Origin: Paucibacter sp. KBW04
GTDB lineage: Bacteria > Pseudomonadota > Gammaproteobacteria > Burkholderiales > Burkholderiaceae_C
Length of the DNA: 64,000 bases
Assembly (NCBI RefSeq): GCF_003852425.1
Contig: NZ_QAJN01000019.1
Coordinates: forward strand, 39,545-103,544
Direction of reading: 5' to 3'
Of the stretch, positions 8,966 to 16,989 are shown piece after piece. A program made the translations under genes and the position numbers. The notes beneath the pieces were generated by a model. That model was not told the origin of the DNA, searched no databases, and was given only the letters and a program-made list of their open reading frames with translations. Positions within the stretch are counted from its first letter, which is position 1, and each line of letters begins with the position of its first letter.

Positions 8966-10201
8966 CTACTTCGGCGTTCCAAGTAGATCAAAGATTGATG
9001 CCCCGTCCTTGGGCTTCCCGATGAATGACTCCCAGTCCAACATCAGAGCACGTCGTTTCTCAAGCGCGTCGCCTCGGCGGTAAGCAGCTTCGACCTTGTT
9101 CTCAAGCACATGCGCAAGAGCTTGCTCGGCCACTTCTCGCGGATGGTTTGTGCGCTCGCCAGCCCAGTCTCTGAACGTGGATCGGAAACCATGGGGAACA
9201 GCGTTCGCTTTCATTCGCCTTAGCACTTGGATCAAAGCCATGTCAGATAGCTGAGCACCGCTTGGGCCGGGAAAAATGTATTCGCTGTTCTCAATCCTGG
9301 GTATGCGTCCAATCAGCCTGAGCACTTCGTCAGTCAGTGGGACGCGGTGTTCCTTGCCTGCCTTCATACGCTCGGCAGGTATGGTCCAGACTTTGGCTGA
9401 CTTGTCGATCTCGGCCCAGCTTGCACCCCGGACCTCACCGCTGCGCGCTGCAGTCAAAATTGTGAACTCAAGAGCGCGTGCTGCTGTGCCTTCGCGCTCT
9501 CGAAGGGCACGCATGAACTCGGGCATGGCGTCGATCGGTAGTGCTCGAAAGTGTTCTACCTTTTGAATCTTGCCTGGTGCTGCCAAAAGCTTGTCGAGAT
9601 GCCCTTTCCACCTTGCTGGGTTGTCGCCCGTCCGGTACTTGCGGACCGTGGCCCAGTCCAGGACCGCCTCTAGTCGGCCTCGTAGTCGGCTTGCTGTTTC
9701 AGTCTTGGACTTCCAGATCGGTTCTAAGATCTTCAGCACATGCTCTTGACCGATATCTTGGATCAGCAAATCGCCAATGACTGGATGAGCGTAATTGTTC
9801 AGGGTTCCGTTCCATTGGGCGAGGTGTTTGGCGCTTTTCCATGCCTCGCCGTGGGCGCTGACGTAGTTCTCGGCTGCGGTCTTGAAGGTAATGGCCGTAG
9901 CCTGCCGGGCCCGCAAATGGCTGGCTGCTTCCTTCCTTCTTTCGATGGGGTCGATACCTTGAGCGATCTCATCACGAGCTCTTCTCGCGCGCTCCTTGGC
10001 TTGTGCCAGTGGAACATCTGGGAATCCGCCTAAGCCGATGTGCCGCCGCTTGGTTCCAACCATCGCTCGCAACACCCAGGATCTGGATCCGGATTCAACG
10101 ACATAAAGATAAAGGCCTGCGACTCCGCCCACCGCATGGTGGCCTGGCTGCGTCAGGCGACCCACAGAAAGCGGTGAAAGCTCTTTGGCTTTGCGTGGCA
10201 T
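8966..10201 (-). CDS. int: P4-type tyrosine recombinase (integrase)
   Basis: This 411-residue phage/island integrase has the N-terminal Arm-DNA-binding (DUF4102) domain, residues about 5-90 ('GLYLYVVESGSRSWVLR', 'LGGFPDVPLAQAKERAR'), a SAM-like core-binding domain (about 105-200) and a catalytic domain. The catalytic residues are visible: Arg253 in 'AARSGEVRG', His337 and Arg340 in 'HGFRSTFRDWA', His364 in 'ALAHVLE' and Tyr374 in 'EAAYRRG'. Length is full, so it is likely active. It is read leftward, with its start facing a candidate attachment region at about 10350-10391. It probably moved or moves the glycan/AbiE island to its left. No excisionase or second att site was recognised in the window. 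Confidence 0.92.
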   Translation of the reverse strand: MPRKAKELSPLSVGRLTQPGHHAVGGVAGLYLYVVESGSRSWVLRAMVGTKRRHIGLGGFPDVPLAQAKERARRARDEIAQGIDPIERRKEAASHLRARQATAITFKTAAENYVSAHGEAWKSAKHLAQWNGTLNNYAHPVIGDLLIQDIGQEHVLKILEPIWKSKTETASRLRGRLEAVLDWATVRKYRTGDNPARWKGHLDKLLAAPGKIQKVEHFRALPIDAMPEFMRALREREGTAARALEFTILTAARSGEVRGASWAEIDKSAKVWTIPAERMKAGKEHRVPLTDEVLRLIGRIPRIENSEYIFPGPSGAQLSDMALIQVLRRMKANAVPHGFRSTFRDWAGERTNHPREVAEQALAHVLENKVEAAYRRGDALEKRRALMLDWESFIGKPKDGASIFDLLGTPK

Positions 10202-10349
10202 GGTGAAAGTGACCTCGATTTATCTACCAATGTTTCTACCATAAATTTTGCGATTGAGCGCTAGTTTCTAGGATGCTGTGAGACTCTCGAAGGTGTCTCT
10301 CTCCTATGAAAACAGCGATTTTTGGACGAATTGGGATGCTGCGAAATTG

Positions 10350-10391
10350 AGCCGCATCCGCCCCCCTCTCCTCCAAGTGACTTCACTTGGA
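10350..10391. other. Candidate island attachment region
   Basis: Between the integrase start and the core genes there is a C-rich block at 10360-10375 ending in CTCTCCTCCA. It resembles the 3' acceptor end of a serine tRNA (CTCTCCGCCA), but no T-arm can be folded in front of it. It runs into a perfect 9-base inverted repeat, TCCAAGTGA (10372-10380) and TCACTTGGA (10383-10391). A terminator follows. This arrangement is what a recombinase leaves when it inserts into the 3' end of a tRNA-like gene. It is only a candidate, because the matching direct repeat was not found inside the window. Confidence 0.3.
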
Positions 10392-10400
10392 AAACAAAGA

Positions 10401-10433
10401 AAAGGGCCAGTCCATGTGACTGGCCTTTTTTCG
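10401..10433 (+). terminator. Rho-independent terminator without an upstream gene
   Basis: A GGCCAGT / ACTGGCC stem (10405-10411 and 10419-10425) with a 7-base loop is followed by six T residues and flanked by AAA on the left. It reads rightward, but no rightward gene precedes it in the window; the integrase to the left is read in the opposite direction. It probably belonged to a gene now separated by the island insertion. Confidence 0.75.
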
Positions 10434-10533
10434 TTTCTGACGGGTTGTTTGCCTTCATGCGGGAGCATGTGCGCAGGTGCGAGATGACAAAAACGTAATC
10501 TGCTGCTTGGCCTGGGCCCTGCAAAATCGGGCC

Positions 10534-11235
10534 ATGAAGATTCTGGTGATCGAGGATGAGCGCAAACTGGCCGCCTATTTGCGGCGGGGTTTGAGTGAAG
10601 AGGGCTTTGGCGTTGAGCTGGCGTATGACGGGATCGACGGCTTGCATCAGGCGAGCGAAGGTAGCTTCGATCTGATCTTGCTGGACAGCATGCTGCCTGG
10701 CATTGACGGCCTGGCGGTGCTGGCCGCGCTGCGCAAGACGAGCCGGACGGCGCAGACGCCGGTGCTGATGCTGACGGCGCGTGCCCAGGTGGAGGACCGG
10801 GTGCTGGGCTTGCAGAGCGGGGCGGACGACTATCTGGTCAAGCCCTTTGCCTTCTCGGAATTGCTGGCGCGCATCCAGGTCTTGCTGCGACGCAGCTCGG
10901 CGGCCGCCGGTGCTTTGGAGCCCACGGTCTACCGCCTGGCCGATCTGGAGCTGGACCTGATTCGCCGCAAGGCCAGGCGAGCCGATCAGCGCCTGGATCT
11001 GACAGCCAAGGAGTTCAATCTGCTGAGTCTCTTGCTGCGTCGGCAGGGTGAGGTCTTGTCGCGCACCGAGTTGGCCGAACAGGTCTGGGACATGAATTTC
11101 GACAGCGAGACCAATGTGGTGGAGGTGGCCATACGGCGCCTGCGCAGCAAATTGGATCAACCCTTTGCGCTGCCCTTGCTGCATACCGTGCGTGGCATGG
11201 GTTATGTGTTGGAGTTTCGCGAGGCCAAGTCATGA
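10534..11235 (+). CDS. OmpR-family response regulator, heavy-metal type
   Basis: This is a 233-residue regulator, started at ATG 10534 because 'MKILVIEDE' is the normal N terminus of this family; the upstream in-frame codons do not fit. The receiver domain (1-115) has acidic pocket residues in 'EDE', phosphoacceptor Asp51 in 'LLDSMLPG', Thr/Ala in 'LTARAQ' and Lys in 'LVKPFAF'. The C-terminal winged-helix DNA-binding domain (about 130-230) has 'LTAKEFNLL' and 'VEVAIRRLRSKLD'. It most resembles the CusR/CopR/CzcR/IrlR group that responds to metal ions. The stop overlaps the start of the sensor kinase (ATGA, 11232-11235). The convergent CzcE-like gene supports a metal role. The exact metal is not determined. 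Confidence 0.9.
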   Translation: MKILVIEDERKLAAYLRRGLSEEGFGVELAYDGIDGLHQASEGSFDLILLDSMLPGIDGLAVLAALRKTSRTAQTPVLMLTARAQVEDRVLGLQSGADDYLVKPFAFSELLARIQVLLRRSSAAAGALEPTVYRLADLELDLIRRKARRADQRLDLTAKEFNLLSLLLRRQGEVLSRTELAEQVWDMNFDSETNVVEVAIRRLRSKLDQPFALPLLHTVRGMGYVLEFREAKS

Positions 11236-12614
11236 GCCTAGTGAGCTCAACAAGCCCAACAAGCCAAGCGGGCCCAGGGGAGTCGCTCAGTCTCGGGCAG
11301 CGCCTGTCCTGGTGGTTGGCCTGGCAGGCCTTGCTAGGCCTCAGCCTAGTGTGTGCCAGCGTCTACATCGTCACGGCCCTGACCCTGGCCCAGCGCCAGG
11401 AAGAAGTGCTGGATCAAAAGCAGGTCGTTTTGCAGCATCTCTTGGCCGAAGGTCGTGCAAGCCATGCGAACGAGGGTGTTCAACACCAGTTGGAAGACTT
11501 CCATGCCGGGCATAGCGATCTGCAGCTGCGGGTCCTCGCGCCGGACGGCCGCCTGCTCTACGCCAGCGCGAACGCCGCCTCGGCCGCGCCGCGTCTGAAG
11601 TCGCGCGTGTTTGAGATCAACTCGCCGGAGCTGGGTCCGCCCGATGATGCGAGCTGGGCCCGGGCCGAGCTGAGCCTGGATGTGGGGGCCGACGATGTGC
11701 TCTTGAGTCGCCTGGCCAAGACTTTGGCGGCCGCGGCCCTGGCCGGAACCTTCTTGATCGCCTTGGGTGGCTTTCGCCTGGTTCGGCTGGGCCTGCGTCC
11801 GCTGCACTTGCTGGTGGACCAGACCCGGGCCTTGGACGCTCGCCAAATGGATGCCCGTCTGGATGGCTCGGCCCAGCCGGCCGAGTTGCAGCCCTTGATC
11901 GCCCAGTTCAATGCATTGCTCGATCGCCTGGCGGGCAGTTATCGGCAGATGGAGGGCTTTAACGCCGATGTGGCGCATGAGCTCAACACGCCGCTGGCCA
12001 CGCTGATCAGCAGCTGTGAGCTGGCTCTGCGCCGCAGCCGCGATGCGGACGAACTGCGCGAGCTATTGGCCAGCAATTTGGAAGAGCTGCAGCGCATGGC
12101 CGGCATGGTGGGCGATATGTTGTTCCTCGCCCATGCCGATCGCGGCCACGGCGCTCGACGGCAAGCCCTGCCCAGCCTGGCTCAGGTGGCGCGAGAGGTG
12201 ATTGAGTTCCACGAGGCCGCGCTGGAAGAAGCCAACCTGGCCGCCGAAGTCCTGGGTGATGCAAGCGGCGTGGTGGATGGCCGCTTGCTGCGCCGTGCGC
12301 TTTCCAATCTATTGAGCAATGCCCGCCGCTTTGCTCGCCCAGGCACTCGCTTGCAAGTGCGCATTCAGGCCGAGGCGCAAGGCATGCTCAGGCTGAGTGT
12401 GATCAATCAAGGCGAGGTCCTGGACCCGGTCGACTTGCCGCGCTGGTTTGATCGCTTTTACCGGGCCGATAGCGCCAGGGGGCAAGATCAGCGCAATCAC
12501 GGCCTGGGTCTGTCCATCGTGGCCGCGATTGCGCGTCTGCATGGCGGTGAAGGCTTTGCCCACACGGCCCAGGGGCGGACCGAGGTAGGCTTCAGTCTGA
12601 GAGCGGTCTCGTAG
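11232..12614 (+). CDS. Sensor histidine kinase, heavy-metal sensor type
   Basis: This 460-residue membrane kinase is paired with the preceding response regulator. It has two transmembrane helices, near residues 27-50 and 164-186, which enclose a periplasmic sensor domain of about 110 residues. A HAMP-like linker follows (about 187-240). The phosphoacceptor is His249 in 'NADVAHELNTPLATL'. The ATPase domain has the N box 'LSNLLSNARRFA' and the G box 'HGLGLSIVAAIARLHGG'. Architecture matches the CusS/CzcS family, which senses periplasmic copper, silver, cobalt, zinc or cadmium. The periplasmic domain carries scattered His residues (for example 'DFHAGHSD') that could bind a metal. Its end lies only 8 bases from the convergent CzcE-like gene. 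Confidence 0.9.
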   Translation: MSLVSSTSPTSQAGPGESLSLGQRLSWWLAWQALLGLSLVCASVYIVTALTLAQRQEEVLDQKQVVLQHLLAEGRASHANEGVQHQLEDFHAGHSDLQLRVLAPDGRLLYASANAASAAPRLKSRVFEINSPELGPPDDASWARAELSLDVGADDVLLSRLAKTLAAAALAGTFLIALGGFRLVRLGLRPLHLLVDQTRALDARQMDARLDGSAQPAELQPLIAQFNALLDRLAGSYRQMEGFNADVAHELNTPLATLISSCELALRRSRDADELRELLASNLEELQRMAGMVGDMLFLAHADRGHGARRQALPSLAQVAREVIEFHEAALEEANLAAEVLGDASGVVDGRLLRRALSNLLSNARRFARPGTRLQVRIQAEAQGMLRLSVINQGEVLDPVDLPRWFDRFYRADSARGQDQRNHGLGLSIVAAIARLHGGEGFAHTAQGRTEVGFSLRAVS

Positions 12615-12622
12615 CGAGCGTC

Positions 12623-12994
12623 TTAGCTGCGCTCGGACTCATTGCGGTCGACGTAGACCAGCAGCGGCTTCTTGATGAAGCCCGCGGGCGCGATCTTTTG
12701 CAGGTCCACGATGCGATGGCTGACCACGTCGAACTTCCAGGTAAAGCTTTGCGCGCCTTGCCGGAAGGTGAGGGTGTCGCCGCATTTGACATTCAGCGCG
12801 TCCAGCTGATCGACATTGACCTCCTTTACCGCGCTGCTGGCCGTGGCCGGCACACCGTAGATGGACTTGCCATTCATCAGTCGTTCGCCATTCGCACCTG
12901 TGGCGGCCTGGCTGGCGCCGGCCATGCTGAGGGCAGACAGAGCCAAGGCGAGGGCGAAGGTGGAGGCATTGAGGGACGGGGTTTTGCGCTTCAT
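12623..12994 (-). CDS. CzcE-like periplasmic metal-binding protein
   Basis: This 123-residue protein starts at ATG 12994, with a typical signal peptide ('STFALALALSALSMAGASQAA', cleavage after about residue 30). The mature part carries the CzcE-family pattern: 'VNVDQLDALNVKCGDTLTF', then 'SFTWKFDV' and 'LQKIAPAGF', ending with 'VYVDRNE'. CzcE of Cupriavidus is a periplasmic copper-binding dimer encoded beside czcRS. Here the gene is convergent with a two-component system of the same type, which strengthens the call. In-frame codons upstream of 12994 lack a signal peptide and were not used. Which metal it handles is not known, although the cobalt/cobalamin genes next door make cobalt worth considering. 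Confidence 0.7.
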   Translation of the reverse strand: MKRKTPSLNASTFALALALSALSMAGASQAATGANGERLMNGKSIYGVPATASSAVKEVNVDQLDALNVKCGDTLTFRQGAQSFTWKFDVVSHRIVDLQKIAPAGFIKKPLLVYVDRNESERS

Positions 12995-13244
12995 GATGGG
13001 ACTCTCCTGAGGACGTTTCGCTCGGCCGGGACATCCGGCCCTTGCTGCTTTGCGTCTGGCCTCCAATGTAGAAACGCGACCCCGACTGCAAGCCGTCTGG
13101 CGGATGACAAATGCGTCATGCAAGCCGCTGGGTTGGTGTTTTTGTAACGCTTGAATATGAAGTTATGTTTTTGCTGTACGCAGGGTTTGGCTGGGCTTGC
13201 GACCATCGTCCTGCTTGGTGCCAGCCTCGATATGCATTACCATC

Positions 13245-13502
13245 TGCCCCGTTGGTGCTCGCGTCGCCCGCTCAAGGCGCGCAGTTAAACGGGAATTGGC
13301 AGGGAGGGTCTCCGCAGGGAGTGCGCCCACCCAAAGTCAAGCTGCCCCCGCAACGGTAAGTGAAAGAAGTCTCGCCCATGCAGTCGCAAATGCAATAGCA
13401 GATGCGCTTGTGCATGGCCAGCCTTCAAGCAAGTCGAAATCCCACTGGATGTTTTTTCCGGGAAGGGCACTTGCTGATTTTCACGAGCCCGGATACCGGC
13501 CA
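13245..13502 (+). promoter_or_regulatory. Cobalamin (AdoCbl) riboswitch upstream of the biosynthesis operon
   Basis: The conserved elements of the cobalamin riboswitch occur in order: GTTGGTGCTC (13251-13260), GTTAAACGGGAA (13283-13294), the B12-box GCTGCCCCCGCAACGGTAA (13341-13359), CCACTGG (about 13442), GGGAAGG (13460-13466) and AGCCCGGATACCGGCC (13486-13501). It lies on the plus strand ahead of cbiM, so B12 should repress the biosynthetic operon. About 285 bases separate the aptamer from cbiM and must include the expression platform. I see no recognisable gene in them. Confidence 0.95.
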
Positions 13503-13788
13503 ACAGGCGAGTTCGTGCGAGAAGCGCGGGCTCATTCGGTGCATGACCTGCGGGGAAGCGGGTCGGCGCATTTGGTCAGGCTCCACCATGTCCTCATTCA
13601 TCCAGAACTAGCCCCTGGCTTGTCAGTTTTGCTGACCAGCGGCGCTGCTGCGCGCTTGAATCCCTGGTTTACCTTTTTGGATCCGACTTCCCGGGTCTGG
13701 CTGCTGCATGGGCGATCGCCTTGCTGAGCCCAGGCTCATGGCCCACTGCCGCCCTTTGTTGATGGGGCGGCGCAAGGAGTTTTCTCTC

Positions 13789-14457
13789 ATGCATATCGAA
13801 CCCGGCTTGATCGCCCCCGCCAAACTCTTGTTCGCGGCCGCGGCCGCCACCGCTGTGTTGGCCTGCTATGTGCCGCGCCTGCTCAAGCAGCCGGCGCTGG
13901 CCTTGCGCACCTTGCTGGCGGCACTGTTCTTCTCGGTCTTCATGCAGATCTTCCATATGAAGGCCGGGCCTTCGGAGTTGCATTTCCTGGGGGCCATCCC
14001 GCTCTATCTGAGCTTTGGATTTGTGCCCACGCTCTTGGGCCTGGCCCTGGGCCTGCTCTTGCAAGGCCTGGTGTTTGAACCGCAGGATCTGGTGCATCTG
14101 GCGGTCAACTCGCTGTCTTTGATGCTGCCCCTGATGCTGATGCATTACGGTCCGGCCCGCCGCCTGCTGGGCGACAAGGACAAGCCCGTCGGTGTGGCCA
14201 CCCTGGTCAAGCTGGACACGGTTTTTTACAGCGGCGTTGTGGCCATGGTGGGCTTCTGGCTGGCCCTGGGTCAGACCCAAACCGCCCTTGCCGACTGGGC
14301 CAGTTTTGCCGCCGCCTATCTGCCTTGGTTGATTGTTGAGCCCTTGTTCACGCTGGCGATTCTGTGGCTGCTGCGCCCGGCCGGTGCCCTGCGCCGCTAT
14401 GCCCTGGCACGCCTGTGCTTCGACTTCAGCCTGACTTCCCGAGCAGCCCAGGCGTGA
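13789..14457 (+). CDS. cbiM: CbiM-type cobalt transport permease (ECF S-component)
   Basis: This is a 222-residue membrane protein with about six hydrophobic segments. The start at ATG 13789 gives 'MHIEPGLI', the family's characteristic MHIxxG N terminus, whose His2 helps bind Co(II) in CbiM/NikM. It has a ribosome-binding site AAGGAG just upstream (13774-13779). CbiM proteins are the substrate-binding membrane subunits of energy-coupling-factor cobalt importers. No cbiN, cbiQ or cbiO follows, so either shared components are elsewhere or CbiM works alone. It is the first gene after the riboswitch and overlaps cobM by the GTGA at 14454-14457. A general membrane-protein identity is secure. Cobalt specificity comes from context. 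Confidence 0.8.
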   Translation: MHIEPGLIAPAKLLFAAAAATAVLACYVPRLLKQPALALRTLLAALFFSVFMQIFHMKAGPSELHFLGAIPLYLSFGFVPTLLGLALGLLLQGLVFEPQDLVHLAVNSLSLMLPLMLMHYGPARRLLGDKDKPVGVATLVKLDTVFYSGVVAMVGFWLALGQTQTALADWASFAAAYLPWLIVEPLFTLAILWLLRPAGALRRYALARLCFDFSLTSRAAQA

Positions 14458-15281
14458 GCGAGCAGGAGGCAAGACCTGGCACCGTCTGGTTTGTCGGTGC
14501 CGGCCCGGGTGACCCGGATCTGATCACGGTCAAGGGTCGTGAGTTGATAGCGCGTGCTGGCGCCATTCTGTTTGCCGGCTCCCTGGTCGATGAGGCGGCC
14601 ACGCGTTGGGCGCCGCCCGGCTGCGAGATCGCCGATTCCAAGGGCATGACGCTGGAGCAGATGTCGGCCTGGCTGATCGAGCGCGCCGCCAGGCATGAGA
14701 CCGTGCTGCGCCTGCAGACCGGCGACCCGGCCCTGTACGGTGCGCTGATGGAATTGGTCCAGCCCCTGGACGCGGCCGGCGTGCCCCTGCGGGTGGTGCC
14801 CGGCGTGTCCTCGGCCATGGCCTCGGCGGCGGCGGCGGTGGAAACCTTCACCCTGCCGGAGCTGACCCAGAGCGTGATCTTCACCCGCGTCGAGGGCCGC
14901 ACGCCCATGCCGCCGGGTGAGGACCTGGCGGCCCTGGCCGCGCACCGCTGCACCCTGTGCATCTTTTTGTCCATCACCTTGCTGGGCAAGGTCACGAGTG
15001 AGTTACGCGCCGCTGGTTGGGCCGAGGACGCGCCCATCTTGGTGGTGCACAAAGCGTCCTGGCCGGGTGAGCAACAGATCGTCCGCGCGACCCTGGCCGA
15101 TGTGAAGCAGCGCTGCCGCGAGGCCGGCATCGTTAGCCAATCCATGATCATCGCCAGCCCCACCCTGGGCTCGCGCCACTGGCCTGAGCTGGCCAAGTCC
15201 AAGCTCTATGACGCCACGTTCACCCATAAATTCCGCCGCGCCTCGGCGCCTGCACAAACTGCTCAAGAAGAACAAGCATGA
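14454..15281 (+). CDS. cobM: Precorrin-4 / cobalt-precorrin-4 C11-methyltransferase
   Basis: This is a 275-residue tetrapyrrole methylase using SAM. The GTG start at 14454 overlaps the TGA of cbiM. Features are 'VWFVGAGPGDPDLITVKG' (the SAM-binding N motif), 'ILFAGSLVDE', 'LQTGDPALYGAL' and 'VVPGVSSAMASAAA'. The family methylates C11 of the corrin ring, after C20 and C17 methylation. It overlaps cbiX by ATGA (15278-15281), so the operon is translationally coupled. Length is normal. CobM and CbiF are orthologues; since cobalt is inserted early by CbiX here, the substrate is likely cobalt-precorrin-4. Confidence 0.93.
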   Translation: MSEQEARPGTVWFVGAGPGDPDLITVKGRELIARAGAILFAGSLVDEAATRWAPPGCEIADSKGMTLEQMSAWLIERAARHETVLRLQTGDPALYGALMELVQPLDAAGVPLRVVPGVSSAMASAAAAVETFTLPELTQSVIFTRVEGRTPMPPGEDLAALAAHRCTLCIFLSITLLGKVTSELRAAGWAEDAPILVVHKASWPGEQQIVRATLADVKQRCREAGIVSQSMIIASPTLGSRHWPELAKSKLYDATFTHKFRRASAPAQTAQEEQA

Positions 15282-16288
15282 CGACAACACATCTGCACGA
15301 TTTTGAGACCGTGCTGCTGGTGGGCCATGGCTCCCGCGAGGCCGGGGCTAACGATGAAATCGAGCGCTTTGCGCAAGTCTGGCGCGCGCGTCAGCCGGAA
15401 TGGCGCATCGAGGTTTGCTTTATCGAGTTCGCCCCGGTGATGCTGCACGCCGGCCTGCGCCGCGCGGCCCAGGGCGCCCAGCGGGTGCTGGTGTTGCCGC
15501 TGATCCTGAATGCGGCCGGCCACGTCAAGATGGACATTCCGCAAGCGATTGACTCGGCCCGCCTGGACTGCCCCGGCACCCAGTTCCTGTACGCCCCGCA
15601 CCTGAGCGCCTGCGACCCCATCCTGGCCCTGCTCAAGCGCCGCCTGCGCCAGGCCATGCTGAGCCTCGATATGCCCGACCCACACAGCACCGGCGTCGTG
15701 CTCCTGGGCCGTGGCGCCTCGGACCGCCAGGCCAATGGCGATGTAGCCAAGATGGCGCGCTGGCTGCAGGAAGAGGGGGACCATGAGCTGGTGGACATCG
15801 CCTTCACCGGCATCACCTTCCCGCGCCTGGAGCGGGTGGTGCAGCGTCAATCGATGCAGATGATGAGCCAGGTGGTGGTGCTGCCTTACTACCTCTTCAG
15901 CGGCACCTTGATCAGCCGCATTCAGCGCCAGGTCGAGCATCTGCGCCGGCAATACCCGCAGATCCGTTTCGCCCTGGCTGACTATTTTGGTGCCGAGAAA
16001 GAGATTTTCGAGCTGCTGGAACAGCGCGCCCAGGACCTGCGCGACGCGGCACCGGCCGCCCTGATGCCTTGCGACGGCTGCAAGTACCGCGAGATTGCCA
16101 TCACCCTGGGTCACGGCGGCCACCACCATGGGCCGGAGGCGCACACGCATGATCACGATCACCCACACGATCACCCACACGATCATGCCCATGAGCACTC
16201 GCACGATCACGCGCACGATCACGCGCACACGCATGCCCACGATCACGACCATGGCCATGCCCACCCGCATGCGCATGCCCCCGCATGA
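15278..16288 (+). CDS. cbiX: Sirohydrochlorin cobaltochelatase with His-rich tail
   Basis: This 336-residue protein has two CbiX/CbiK-like halves, about residues 10-130 ('VLLVGHGSREAGANDEIERF', catalytic His in VGHGS) and 140-260 ('VVLLGRGASDRQAN', where the His is replaced by Arg). The 59-residue C-terminal tail (about 278-336) has roughly 27 histidines, mostly as DH, AH and PH pairs. The enzyme inserts Co(II) into sirohydrochlorin, the first committed step of the early-cobalt (anaerobic) route. The tail probably stores or delivers cobalt, as His-rich stretches do in other metallochaperones. The DNA encoding it is a degenerate hexamer repeat that could vary in length. It also contains the short cysteine motif 'CDGCKYRE' before the tail. 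It overlaps both neighbours by ATGA. Confidence 0.93.
   Translation: MTTTHLHDFETVLLVGHGSREAGANDEIERFAQVWRARQPEWRIEVCFIEFAPVMLHAGLRRAAQGAQRVLVLPLILNAAGHVKMDIPQAIDSARLDCPGTQFLYAPHLSACDPILALLKRRLRQAMLSLDMPDPHSTGVVLLGRGASDRQANGDVAKMARWLQEEGDHELVDIAFTGITFPRLERVVQRQSMQMMSQVVVLPYYLFSGTLISRIQRQVEHLRRQYPQIRFALADYFGAEKEIFELLEQRAQDLRDAAPAALMPCDGCKYREIAITLGHGGHHHGPEAHTHDHDHPHDHPHDHAHEHSHDHAHDHAHTHAHDHDHGHAHPHAHAPA
16111..16285 (+). repeat. Degenerate His-codon repeat in cbiX
   Basis: This stretch is built from imperfect repeats of six bases encoding His plus Asp, Ala or Pro (for example CACGATCACGCG units around 16199-16235). Such tracts are prone to slippage and could vary in copy number between strains. 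It stays in frame throughout. Confidence 0.7.
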
Positions 16289-16989
16289 GCGCCGCCCTGC
16301 CCAATCTCAACACCGTCACCGAACAGCTGACCGCTGCGGGCCGCGCCATCGAGCATGACTCTTTCGCGGTGATCGACCGCGAGGTCGGCCCGCATGTGTA
16401 CGACGCCCAGCAATGGCCGGTGGTGCGCCGCATGATCCACGCCAATGCGGACTTTGACTTCAACGGATTGACGGATTTTCATCCGCAGGCGGTGGCGGCG
16501 GGCGTGGCCGCCATTCGCAGCCGGGCCAGCCGCGTGGTGGCCGATGTGGAGATGATTTGCGTGGGCCTCTCGCGCCCGCGTTTGAGCCATTTCGGCATCG
16601 TCGGCTATCAGTTCATCAGCGATGCGGATGTGATCGAGCGCGCCAGCGCCGAGGGCACGACCCGCGCCGTGCAAGCCATGCGCAAAGCCCATGCCCATGG
16701 CTTGTTGAACGAGGCCATCGTGGGCATTGGCAATGCGCCCACCGCCTTGATTGAGTTGGTGCGGCTGATCCGCGAAGAGGGCGCCAAGCCCGCCCTGGTG
16801 GTGGGCATGCCGGTGGGCTTTGTCTCGGCGGCCGAGAGCAAGGATTTGATGGCCGAGCTGAGCGAGGTGCCCTGGATCGTCATCCGCGGCCGCAAGGGCG
16901 GCTCCACCCTGGTGGTGGCGGCCATCCACGCCTTGCTGGGCCTGGCCGAGGCGGAGGAACTGGCGGAGAAGGGCTTGCACCGGCCATGA
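16285..16989 (+). CDS. cbiC: Precorrin-8X methylmutase
   Basis: This is a 234-residue CbiC/CobH protein. It moves the methyl group from C11 to C12 to make (cobalt-)hydrogenobyrinate, near the end of ring contraction. Family features are 'VIDREVGPHVYDAQQWPVVRRMIHA', 'SRVVADVEMICVGLSR', 'GNAPTALIELVRLI' and 'VGMPVGFVSAAESK'. The catalytic histidine family position is probably the His in 'RRMIHANADFDF'. It overlaps cbiX and cbiD by ATGA on both sides. Confidence 0.93.
   Translation: MSAALPNLNTVTEQLTAAGRAIEHDSFAVIDREVGPHVYDAQQWPVVRRMIHANADFDFNGLTDFHPQAVAAGVAAIRSRASRVVADVEMICVGLSRPRLSHFGIVGYQFISDADVIERASAEGTTRAVQAMRKAHAHGLLNEAIVGIGNAPTALIELVRLIREEGAKPALVVGMPVGFVSAAESKDLMAELSEVPWIVIRGRKGGSTLVVAAIHALLGLAEAEELAEKGLHRP

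Noticed and set aside
10341..10375. tRNA gene next to the integrase
   Set aside because: The 3' end looks like a tRNA acceptor, but no T-arm, anticodon arm or D-arm can be folded. It is at most an attachment-site remnant.
13503..13788. Small genes between the first riboswitch and cbiM
   Set aside because: Short frames here show no family match or ribosome-binding site. The stretch is better explained as the riboswitch expression platform and leader.
16111..16288. CRISPR-like repeats
   Set aside because: The repetition encodes His pairs in frame at the end of cbiX. There are no spacers and no cas genes.
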